From JANSWP01 sp041941305 (GTDB lineage: Bacteria > Bacteroidota > Bacteroidia > Chitinophagales > Saprospiraceae): 64,000 nt of DNA. The position numbers were made by a program, and so were the translations under genes. Each line of letters opens with the position of its first letter. Position 1 is the first letter of the stretch. Positions 8,399 to 16,337 of this stretch are shown piece by piece. Below the pieces are notes generated by a model that was given only the letters and a program-made list of their open reading frames with translations, did not search any database and had not been told where the DNA came from. The stretch spans positions 62,001-126,000 of the forward strand of contig JBGTQJ010000025.1 of the NCBI GenBank assembly GCA_041941305.1, written 5' to 3'.

Positions 8399-10032
8399 TG
8401 GTAACAAATGGTCATCCAAACAAATCGCATTCTCAAATTCCGATGACTGTAGGTGGTCGGGGAGAAAAACTGACGGTTGTCTTTCCTGAAATTTTGAAGG
8501 AATTAAAAGAAAAACGAAAAGGACAATTGCAGTTGTTCACTCCCACCGAATCAAGAGGAATCGAAGACGATGTTTTAGCGGCAGCCGATTCGAATATTGT
8601 GGAACTGTACCTGGCTTTCAAACAATCTTTAAAGGAGCAACAGTTTTTGGAACCCAAAAATGCCTGTGCAGATTTTTATTACGAAAAATTGAGTCAGGAG
8701 CCGCAATTGGAAAAGTTGCATTCAACCATGCGCCGCAACTATGCTGCCGCCTTGCAGGATGATGCCCAGCAGGTTTTGAATATCATGTTAAAATCAGGAC
8801 TGACTGAGAATATATTAAGCAAAGCTAGCAATGAAGACATTTATCAAAAATATCCTGCATACCTGGAACGGGCAGCAGAATTATTGGGCAAAGAGCACTA
8901 TATGTATGAGGTCCTTCAAGCAAGAAAATACTTTTTTAAGGGCAAAATTCAAATGAGCAAGAAAGACCAACGTCCATTTTATATAAAAGCATTGAACTGG
9001 CAACCCGAAATGCCACATGCGATGGTAGAGATAATCCGTAGCTCTGAAGCTGAGCAATTGGATTCCATCAACTATTATTTTCAACAGGTTACTGACCTTA
9101 TCCCTTCCTGGGTAGAACCCTATTTAGCCATGCATCAGTTTTATTGGTTTCGGAAGGATTTGGACAAAGCAGAAGAAATGTTGAACCTAGCTGAAAAGAC
9201 CGATTCTACCTCCTTGCTGGTCTGGTATAAAAAAGCAAAGTTTTATGATGGAAATAACAATTTAAAACTTGCTGAGAAATGGTATCTAAAAACACTTGAA
9301 TCCACTGGAAAAGACATTTGTTTTCCATGTGCTTACAACAATTTAGGAATTGTCTATAGAAAAACCAGACAGCTTGACAAAGCAGAAATACATTTTAAAA
9401 AAGCGATAGAACAAGATTCGACATTTACAATGGCTTATACCAACCTTGGGATCATTTACAAAGACACTCGTCGTTTTGAAGAGTCAGAAGATTATTATAA
9501 AAAGGCAATTCTATTGAACCCTTCCAATGCACATTCCAATAACAATCTCGCTATTCTCTATCGCGACTTAAAAAGATTTAAGGAAGCAGAAGAATATTTT
9601 AAAAAAGCAACAATTGCTGATGAAACCTACTGGCCAGCTTTTGCCAATTTAGGGCAACTCTATCAAATCCTAAAGGACTGGGAGGAATCTGCCAGAATGA
9701 TTAAAAAAGCTATTGCCCTTGCACCACATGTGGGTGCTCTTCATGGTGAGTTGGGCAATGCATATACTCATTTGCCCAATCGTTCAGAGGATGCCAGGTC
9801 AGAACTGGAAAAAGCACTTGAAAGAGCACCGGGACGTGCCTCAAACTATATCTATTTTGCTCAATGGGCTGTAATAAACAACCGTCCAGAAGAAGCCTGG
9901 AATTATCTGATTCAAGCCATGGAAAAAGGGTTTAAGCATAGAACTTTATTAAAGAATGAGTCCGACTTTGAACCTTTGAAGAATGACCCCAAATGGAAGG
10001 AATTGATGGAAAAATATTTTCCAAATAAGTAG
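8398..10032 (+). CDS. N-terminally truncated caspase/TPR paralogue (TPR part only)
   Basis: This frame has lost the signal peptide and the whole caspase domain. Homology to the 16338 paralogue begins at SQIPMTVGGRGEKLTVV, the boundary just after the caspase domain. It then runs through the central module (MRRNYAAALQDDAQQ) and TPRs to LMEKYFPNK. The ATG at 8398 overlaps the preceding TAA by one base, so translation could be coupled; an in-frame ATG at 8347 would overlap more. From 8398 the product would be 544 residues and, without a signal, cytoplasmic. It carries the CFPC motif near 9319-9330. I read it as a deletion remnant that may still be translated. The stop codon lies in a partial palindromic element (10029). 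Confidence 0.75.
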   Translation: MVTNGHPNKSHSQIPMTVGGRGEKLTVVFPEILKELKEKRKGQLQLFTPTESRGIEDDVLAAADSNIVELYLAFKQSLKEQQFLEPKNACADFYYEKLSQEPQLEKLHSTMRRNYAAALQDDAQQVLNIMLKSGLTENILSKASNEDIYQKYPAYLERAAELLGKEHYMYEVLQARKYFFKGKIQMSKKDQRPFYIKALNWQPEMPHAMVEIIRSSEAEQLDSINYYFQQVTDLIPSWVEPYLAMHQFYWFRKDLDKAEEMLNLAEKTDSTSLLVWYKKAKFYDGNNNLKLAEKWYLKTLESTGKDICFPCAYNNLGIVYRKTRQLDKAEIHFKKAIEQDSTFTMAYTNLGIIYKDTRRFEESEDYYKKAILLNPSNAHSNNNLAILYRDLKRFKEAEEYFKKATIADETYWPAFANLGQLYQILKDWEESARMIKKAIALAPHVGALHGELGNAYTHLPNRSEDARSELEKALERAPGRASNYIYFAQWAVINNRPEEAWNYLIQAMEKGFKHRTLLKNESDFEPLKNDPKWKELMEKYFPNK

Positions 10033-10083
10033 CCCGGCTTTCCAAAGCCGGGAAGGAAAATACAAGTTGAAAACTCAGATAGC
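10029..10083 (+). repeat. Left half of the 86-bp stop-codon palindrome element, copy 2
   Basis: The sequence starts GTAGCCCGGCTTTCCAAAGC and keeps the spacer TACAAGTTGAAAACTC seen in the copy at 25405. The right arm is missing, and the 90-bp element at 10096 follows. The TAG supplies the stop of the preceding gene, as in the two complete copies. Confidence 0.6.
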
Positions 10084-10095
10084 CTTGATCTGTTC

Positions 10096-10185
10096 TTGGC
10101 GGGGTCCCTCGAAGTGGACTCCGACCATGTAATGACCAAATCCAGGGATGCCGCAGCGTCCTCTTCGAGAGACGCTACTTGTTAC
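10096..10185 (+). repeat. 90-bp dispersed paired-palindrome element, copy 2
   Basis: It starts TTGGCGGGGTCCCTCGAAG and ends GCTACTTGTTAC. It has the same length and order of motifs as 581-670 and the inverse of 36066-36156. A 60-codon frame across it (10096-10278) is an artefact of the repeat. Confidence 0.65.
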
Positions 10186-10221
10186 GTGGGAATTGCCAAG
10201 GGAACCAATTTCCTTTTCATC

Positions 10222-10274
10222 AAATCAACAATATTCACTAACTTGTTGATTTCCGGCTTCAATAAAATTGTGTT
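10222..10274 (+). promoter_or_regulatory. Conserved palindromic leader element, copy 1
   Basis: An exact 10-bp inverted repeat, AAATCAACAA (10222-10231) and TTGTTGATTT (10243-10252), is followed by a conserved TCCGGCTTCAATAAAATTG stretch and the ATG at 10275. The same block, with the palindrome starting 52-53 bp before the ATG, precedes 14621, 27648 and 36391, always at the first gene of an operon. It may be an operator or a 5'-UTR hairpin; the sequence does not decide between them. Confidence 0.65.
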
Positions 10275-13200
10275 ATGAAAACTGCGCACACCCTTCTGCT
10301 ACTTTTCCTTTCTCATTTTGGTTTTGCCCAAACCCTATCTCTATCAGAGCGTATGACCAGAGCCGTCGTCGTCGGCATCTCCGATTACCAAAACGAAGAC
10401 ATTCCCGACTTACGGTTCGCTGATAAAGATGCCGAAGCTTTTGCAAGTTTTCTAAAATCTTCTGCAGGAGGTAATTTGCCTAATGAAAACATCAAGCTAC
10501 TCCTCAACGAAGCCGCAACGATGGCGGCCGTGGCTTCTGAATTGGATTGGCTGGTCGAAGAATCGAATGAAGGCGATAAAGCCATTATCTATTTCTCGGG
10601 ACATGGAGATGTCGAAGCCAAAACGATGAGTCAACCTGGTTTTTTGTTGACCTATGATTCGCCACCAAAAATATACATTGCGGGAGCTTATCCCTTATTT
10701 TACTTGCAATTGATCATTCAAACGCTTTCTACTTCAAAAAATGTGGAAACGCTTGTGATTACAGATGCCTGTCGGGCAGGAAAATTGGCGGGAAGTGCAA
10801 TCGGAGGTACGCAAGCCACAGCAGCCAACTTATCCAAACAATACGCCAATGAAATCAAAATACTCTCTTGTCAACCCGATGAATTTTCGCTTGAAGGCGA
10901 ACAGTGGGGAGGCGGACGAGGTGCCTTTTCTTATCATCTGATAGAGGGTTTGATTGGGTTAGCAGATAAGAATGAAAACCAGCAGGTCAACTTACTCGAA
11001 CTCGAAAATTATTTGGAAACCAAAGTTCCCGAAGAGACCGCACCTCAAAGCCAGATTCCGATGACGGTGGGAAGTAAAGGCACTCAAATTTCAATCGTCA
11101 ATTCGGATATTCTGGCGGAATTAAAAAGTCTTAAAGAGCGACAACTACCTACCCTAGCTTCCATTGAATCCAAAGGTATTGAACAGACTTTATTGGCAGG
11201 AGTGGATTCCATCATTCAGCAAAAATACGATGCTTTTATCGCCGCTTTGGATGATAAAAATTTATTGGATGCAGAAGGTGGAGGACCATCGGCGGATGAA
11301 TTGTATCGGGAATTGATTGAAGAAGAAAGCCTTTCCGATTTACATCGTTTCATGACTCGACAATACGCGACAGCACTTCAAAATGATGCACAACAAGTCA
11401 TCAATGCCTATCTGCTCGCCAATCCGAATGAAATGGAAAAACGCTGGAAGGGTGATACCACTTATGGACGCTATCCGCGCTATCTTGGACGGGCTGCCGA
11501 ATTATTGGGAAAGGAACACTATATTTACAATTACCTGATTGCCAAGCAATTATATTTTGAGGGGTTAAATTTAAGGTTGAAGGGAGATCAAGCGAAAAGA
11601 GGTCAAGATTTTTATCAGGAAGCTTTGACAAAACTACAAGAAGCTGTAAAACTGGAGGATCGAGCTGCCTATTTTTATAATGAATTGGGTGTACTCAATA
11701 CCCGGTTGAAGCAAAGTGACCAGGCGAAGGAAAACTTTGAAAAAGCGATCGAACTCGCTCCTGAATGGGGACTCCCTTATGTCAATTATTGTGTCGAATT
11801 ATTTTATAGTGGGCAGTACGAAAAAGCCATAGCCAATGGCGAAAAAGCGCTCGAGTTTTTACCAAATTTTCCACAGATGTATAATTTTTTAGCATGGATT
11901 TATGCAAATGACTTTGATTGGCTAAATAAACAAACCTGGAGAAGGAAAGGAGCCGAATTAAGTAATGACGTTAAGATAAACGAGTTTAACATAGCTTCAT
12001 TTTCTCAAAACTTACAGCGATATAAAAGAGGAATTGATTTATTGGAGAAGGCAAAAGAAATTGATTCGACCTATTATTCGACTTTTCGAAATTTGGGTGC
12101 TGCCTATTTTCAAATTAAGGAAAATAAGAAGGCAGCAACAGCATTAAAAAAAGCAATTCAATTGGATTCCTTAAAATCGCTTCCTTACTATTATTTAGGA
12201 AGAGTCTATTTTGCCCAAAACAGGGCAGAAGAAGGGATTACAGCCTTACAACAGTATATTGACCAAGCCACTGATGATGGTCAAAGAGCAGAGGGCTATA
12301 ATTCTATAAGCTGGGGATACAAACTAAAAGGAGATATTAAAGGTGAAATAGCTGCATTAAAAAAAGCGATAGCATTTGCTCCTTCCAATTACAAAGCTCC
12401 ACATACCAATTTAGCGAAGCTATACAATAGGCTTGGTGAATATCAAAAAGCAGAAACCATACTATTGGATGTGCTGAAAACCAGACCAGGTCATTTATTT
12501 ACCTATAGCCATTTAGGAGATAGTTACAATCATCTCAATCGTTCTGAGGATGCCGAACAGATTTTTTTAAAAGGCTTGGAATTAAATCCTGATTACATGG
12601 CAGTTTTGAATAAGCTGATAGCACTTTATATAGATACTGAGCAGTATGAAAAGGCATTGAAATTTCAGAAAATTGCCCTTGAAAAAGAACCCCAGAAAAT
12701 AGATCACCTGGTCATTTTGGAAGTCCTGAATTTTCGATTGGGAAACCTGGAGGAAGCAAAAAGCCTCTCAGAAAAAGTGAATCAGGCATTTCCGGAACGA
12801 TCATTTGCTTTTATCAATGCAGGATACTATTACCTCTATGCCAAATATTTCGAAAGAGCAGATTATTTTTTCAAAAAAGCGGAATTAGCAAACCCAGCAG
12901 CTCCTGTAAATTATTGGAACAGAGCCTGCTATTTTTCCATACAAGAGGAGCCTAAAAAGGCCATTCAATCCTTTTCACTAGCCCTCGAAAAAGGCTACAG
13001 TAATTTCCAGCACATTCATACTGACAAGGATGCCATTAATATGAGAGCAGAACCTGCTTTTAAAGGTTTAATGGAAAAATATTTTCCAGGTCAGGTTTTT
13101 GAAGAAAATGCTATACAGGAAGAAAGTACAGAGCCTATCTATTATTTTGAAAATTGCCTCCAACTAGCCAGCTATTATGAAGAGGAAGGAGAAACTGAGC

Positions 13201-14060
13201 TAGCCAAAGCCCTTTATCAAAAAGCGATTGCTACACAACCGGATACCCTGACGAATGAAGTTGCCCTCACAATAGCGGAAGTCTATTTGAAATTGGGAAG
13301 GATTAACGAAGCGAGAGAAATATGTCCTGATAGTATTTCTTTGGAAAAGCCCAGTGAATTGTTGGAAGCCGGTAAATTGTTTTACAAGTTAGGCAAAGAG
13401 GAAGGTGCTCAAATTCTATTTGAAAAATACATTCCTCTTTCGAAATCAGCTACTCCTGAAAATTTTATCGGGATTTTTTGGAAAGATCATGGTGAATTTG
13501 ATAAGGCAGAGCAGATCTTCAAATTTGCCGAAAAAAAATACCCAGACAGAGTTTATATCTTACGCAATCGTTCCCGTCTTTATTTTTTCTTTGATAAAAA
13601 GGAAACAGGTTTCTCGATTTTGGGAAAAGCCAAATCAATAGCTCCTGATAATATTAACACCCTCGCACTCACAGCAATCTTAAGGTATTTCGACAAACCA
13701 GTCACGGCAAAACCGTATTTTGAAGAAGCTGCCAAAATCAATCCCAGGCTCATAGATTTATGGTCTTGTCTGGAATTGATGCGACAAAACAAATTTCAGA
13801 AAGCTGATGAAGCCTTTGCTATACTGGCTGATGAATTAAATGCCTTTTGGTTCGAAATGGCAAAGTACAAATACCTCCAAATGAAAATACGGCAAGGAGA
13901 AAAGGAAAAAGCTATTGAATTATTGAATGAAATAATGGTTAAGGATTGGTTCGTCAATTATCAATTGTTGAGTACAGATGCTGTATTGGATTCGATTCGG
14001 GAAATGGAGGGTTTTGTGGAGTTGATGCGGGGGTATTTTCCGGAGAAAAATTGGGAATGA
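10275..14060 (+). CDS. Secreted caspase-like (peptidase C14)/long TPR protein with duplicated C-terminal module
   Basis: This 1261-residue protein begins with the signal peptide MKTAHTLLLLFLSHFGFAQ. The caspase domain has His110 (YFSGHGD), Cys166 (ITDACRAG) and the EQWGGGRGAFSYHL motif. The central module (MTRQYATALQNDAQQVINAYL) is followed by about 800 residues of TPR helices. A family tail (LMEKYFPGQ, around residue 935) lies in the interior and is followed by a second TPR block. That block starts at EPIYYFENC and ends in its own tail LMRGYFPEK, so the gene looks like a fusion of two C-terminal halves. The first roughly 560 residues are very close to the product of 31757, while the downstream TPRs differ. 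It is the only gene between two leader elements, so it is probably transcribed alone. Confidence 0.92.
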   Translation: MKTAHTLLLLFLSHFGFAQTLSLSERMTRAVVVGISDYQNEDIPDLRFADKDAEAFASFLKSSAGGNLPNENIKLLLNEAATMAAVASELDWLVEESNEGDKAIIYFSGHGDVEAKTMSQPGFLLTYDSPPKIYIAGAYPLFYLQLIIQTLSTSKNVETLVITDACRAGKLAGSAIGGTQATAANLSKQYANEIKILSCQPDEFSLEGEQWGGGRGAFSYHLIEGLIGLADKNENQQVNLLELENYLETKVPEETAPQSQIPMTVGSKGTQISIVNSDILAELKSLKERQLPTLASIESKGIEQTLLAGVDSIIQQKYDAFIAALDDKNLLDAEGGGPSADELYRELIEEESLSDLHRFMTRQYATALQNDAQQVINAYLLANPNEMEKRWKGDTTYGRYPRYLGRAAELLGKEHYIYNYLIAKQLYFEGLNLRLKGDQAKRGQDFYQEALTKLQEAVKLEDRAAYFYNELGVLNTRLKQSDQAKENFEKAIELAPEWGLPYVNYCVELFYSGQYEKAIANGEKALEFLPNFPQMYNFLAWIYANDFDWLNKQTWRRKGAELSNDVKINEFNIASFSQNLQRYKRGIDLLEKAKEIDSTYYSTFRNLGAAYFQIKENKKAATALKKAIQLDSLKSLPYYYLGRVYFAQNRAEEGITALQQYIDQATDDGQRAEGYNSISWGYKLKGDIKGEIAALKKAIAFAPSNYKAPHTNLAKLYNRLGEYQKAETILLDVLKTRPGHLFTYSHLGDSYNHLNRSEDAEQIFLKGLELNPDYMAVLNKLIALYIDTEQYEKALKFQKIALEKEPQKIDHLVILEVLNFRLGNLEEAKSLSEKVNQAFPERSFAFINAGYYYLYAKYFERADYFFKKAELANPAAPVNYWNRACYFSIQEEPKKAIQSFSLALEKGYSNFQHIHTDKDAINMRAEPAFKGLMEKYFPGQVFEENAIQEESTEPIYYFENCLQLASYYEEEGETELAKALYQKAIATQPDTLTNEVALTIAEVYLKLGRINEAREICPDSISLEKPSELLEAGKLFYKLGKEEGAQILFEKYIPLSKSATPENFIGIFWKDHGEFDKAEQIFKFAEKKYPDRVYILRNRSRLYFFFDKKETGFSILGKAKSIAPDNINTLALTAILRYFDKPVTAKPYFEEAAKINPRLIDLWSCLELMRQNKFQKADEAFAILADELNAFWFEMAKYKYLQMKIRQGEKEKAIELLNEIMVKDWFVNYQLLSTDAVLDSIREMEGFVELMRGYFPEKNWE

Positions 14061-14115
14061 AAATCAAAATGAAAATGAAAAGTGCGTTTCTTTTAACTTA
14101 ACTCTTGACTGAAAT

Positions 14116-14525
14116 GTGAAAGATTTTGAGTTCGTGTTTAGCTCGAAGCCTTTCCCAACCCCCTAACCCCCTGAAGGGATGAGTTGGCAATTTCCAGTGG
14201 AAATTAAGGGTGTGACAGATGCTGCCCATTCTTCCCTTTTTTGCCACTGGCAAAAGCCCCCACCTCCCCTTCAGGCAGGGGTGATTGGTTCTAAAAATAT
14301 ACTCTGTGATTTTTTTTAAGTTCAAGGTNNNNNNNNNNNNNNNNNNNNNNNATTGAACTTGAACTTGGTCTTGACCTTGAACTTTCAGGGGTTTAGAAGA
14401 AAAAAACCTAGGATAATCCTTTAGCACATTATGAAAATAATAGAACCAATCACCCCTGCCTTCAGGGGGTTAGGGGGTTGGGCGGGGATTTACGTAAAAT
14501 TAATAAGATTTTGAAAATCTTTCAC
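14116..14525. repeat. 410-bp nested palindrome region
   Basis: Four exact inverted-repeat pairs are properly nested. They are GTGAAAGATTTT (14116-14127 with 14514-14525); a 24-bp arm starting CCCAACCCCCTAACCCCCTG (14154-14177 with 14459-14482); GGCAGGGGTGATTGGTT (14274-14290 with 14444-14460); and AAGTTCAAGGT (14318-14328 with 14374-14384). The 560-bp gap between the genes at 10275 and 14621 holds no plausible gene. It is a large palindromic repeat, possibly composite. Confidence 0.7.
14329..14351. other. Assembly gap (23 N)
   Basis: Twenty-three undetermined bases sit at the centre of the nested palindrome. This is consistent with the assembler failing at the hairpin tip, where flanking AAGTTCAAG-type words are repeated. 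Confidence 0.95.
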
Positions 14526-14568
14526 AGTTAATTCACCCACTCCAAAGGTAACCTCTCTCCCTTTCATC

Positions 14569-14620
14569 AAATCAACATTATTTACTAACTTGTTGATTTT
14601 CAGCTTCAATAATCTGTGTT
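14569..14620 (+). promoter_or_regulatory. Conserved palindromic leader element, copy 2
   Basis: AAATCAACA (14569-14577) and TGTTGATTT (14591-14599) form the palindrome. The CAGCTTCAATAATCTGTGTT stretch then leads directly to the ATG at 14621. This copy heads the four-gene operon 14621-25306. Confidence 0.62.
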
Positions 14621-16324
14621 ATGAAAACTGCGCACACCTTATTGCTACTTTTCCTTTCTTATTTTGGGTTCACTCAATCCCTTTCCTTTGACTCAGGCAC
14701 CACCTACGCCGTAGTCGTCGGCATCTCCGACTATCAAGACGAGGACATCCCCGATCTCCGTTTTGCAGACAAAGATGCTTTGGCATTTGCTGGTTTCTTG
14801 CAATCTCCCGCAGGCGGTGAGTTAGATGAAGACCATTTGAAAGTTTTGATTAATGAACAAGCGACCGTTGCTCAATTTGCCATTGCCCTGGATTGGCTGA
14901 TGGAAGTGGTAAAAGAAAATGACAAAGTGCTCATTTACTTCTCCGGACATGGGGATGTGGAAAGAAAGACCATTACTCAACCCGGATATCTACTTTGTTG
15001 GGATGCCCCTTCGCGCGTGTATTTGGCAGGTGGGGCATTGGCCTTGCCTATGTTTCAGGACATCATTTCGACCCTTTCCACTCAAAACAAAGCTAAGACC
15101 ATCGTTATCACAGATGCCTGTCGGTCGGGAAAACTATCCGGCAGTTCAGTTGGTGGTTCTCAACTGACCAATTCCATCGCCCTGTGGTACACAAAAGCCA
15201 ATTATTATAAAAAACAATCAATTTATGACAAAGCAGAGTTTTACTATCAAAAGGTCATTTCAAGTGCTGCAGAGGGGATATGTTTCCCTTGCGCTTATTC
15301 AAAGTTGGGAGATGTTTATATAGCAACCAATCGCTTAAACCTGGCAGAAAGGAAGTACCAGGAGGCACTAGTACAGGATTCTACTTTTTCCTATTCTTAT
15401 TTTGCATTGGGAAATATTTACCTGGGACAAGATAAATACCATAAGGCAATTGAATTCTATCATCAATTTTTGCTATTAAAACCACCAAATAATTTTATTT
15501 CCAATACTCAACTCAAACTATTTTCTGCCTATTTAAAAAGCAATCAAACAGAAGCTGTTAACAGCCAATTGGATACTTTAATTAAAATGGCGAAGAATGA
15601 CCCTGGATTGTATTATTCGATTGGGGAGGCTTTCTATTTGGAAGGTCAAGAGGAAAAAGCCAACCACTTTTTTCAGGAATATATTAGGTATGATAACAAC
15701 TACTATAATTTGCAGAGATTAGGTTGGTTTTATTTGATACACGGAGAATTTGAACCAGCTCATCAGTTTCTCGCCCAGGCAATTGAAACCAACTTGACTG
15801 AAGGATTAAATAGGACTAATGCTTATTATGATATGGGCTGGTTATACTTTTCAAATGAGCAACAAACCGAAGCAATTAATGTACTCACTGAGGCAATAGA
15901 AGAAAAAGGATTTAAGGGAATACATCTATACGGCCATAGAGCCATGTTCAGTGCTTTTGGAGATGATCCGGACAAAACAAAATCCTATTTTGAAGTAATC
16001 CTTCCGATGAGTAACAATGTGATGGATATTTGGGAATTTCTCAATTTGATTTCCCAGCAGGAATACAAAAAAGCTGACATCACCTATAAGAAAATAATGA
16101 GTGGTCCATATGAATGGTGGGCAAAACGATATACCCGACTTTACTATGTACAAATGAAAATACAACAGGGTCGTCTTCAGGAAGCAGTTGATTTGATGAA
16201 AAGCTGCAATTTGGATCATTATACTTTCAATTATCTTGTGATGAGTAAGAATAAAAGCTTTGTTCCTCTGTGGGAATTTGACAGTTTTAAAAAACTAATT
16301 AGAACACATTTTCCGGAAAAGTAA
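14621..16324 (+). CDS. Caspase/TPR paralogue with in-frame internal deletion
   Basis: The 567-residue product has the signal peptide MKTAHTLLLLFLSYFGFTQ and a p20-like caspase segment with His (YFSGHGD) and Cys (ITDACRSG). Immediately after GGSQLTNS (around residue 185, nt 15170) it jumps in frame into TPR sequence (IALWYTKANYYKK). The p10-like segment (EQWGGGRG...) and the entire central module are absent compared with 16338. The junction resembles the TPR start in 8398 (LLVWYKKAKFY), which suggests recombination between paralogues. The CFPC motif and a C-terminal block related to 19058 (DHYTFNY, THFPEK) remain. Both dyad residues persist, but the substrate-binding half of the fold is missing, so activity is doubtful. 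It is first in an operon, 13 bp before 16338. Confidence 0.82.
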   Translation: MKTAHTLLLLFLSYFGFTQSLSFDSGTTYAVVVGISDYQDEDIPDLRFADKDALAFAGFLQSPAGGELDEDHLKVLINEQATVAQFAIALDWLMEVVKENDKVLIYFSGHGDVERKTITQPGYLLCWDAPSRVYLAGGALALPMFQDIISTLSTQNKAKTIVITDACRSGKLSGSSVGGSQLTNSIALWYTKANYYKKQSIYDKAEFYYQKVISSAAEGICFPCAYSKLGDVYIATNRLNLAERKYQEALVQDSTFSYSYFALGNIYLGQDKYHKAIEFYHQFLLLKPPNNFISNTQLKLFSAYLKSNQTEAVNSQLDTLIKMAKNDPGLYYSIGEAFYLEGQEEKANHFFQEYIRYDNNYYNLQRLGWFYLIHGEFEPAHQFLAQAIETNLTEGLNRTNAYYDMGWLYFSNEQQTEAINVLTEAIEEKGFKGIHLYGHRAMFSAFGDDPDKTKSYFEVILPMSNNVMDIWEFLNLISQQEYKKADITYKKIMSGPYEWWAKRYTRLYYVQMKIQQGRLQEAVDLMKSCNLDHYTFNYLVMSKNKSFVPLWEFDSFKKLIRTHFPEK

Positions 16325-16337
16325 CCTTCAAAATGTT

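Noticed and set aside
10096..10278. 60-codon frame before 10275
   Set aside because: It reads through the 90-bp palindromic element and the leader; no homologue-like features, and no similar frame in the other copies of either repeat.
14098..14427. Minus-strand frame across the N gap
   Set aside because: It includes undetermined bases and is composed of repeat sequence; it has no protein-like pattern.
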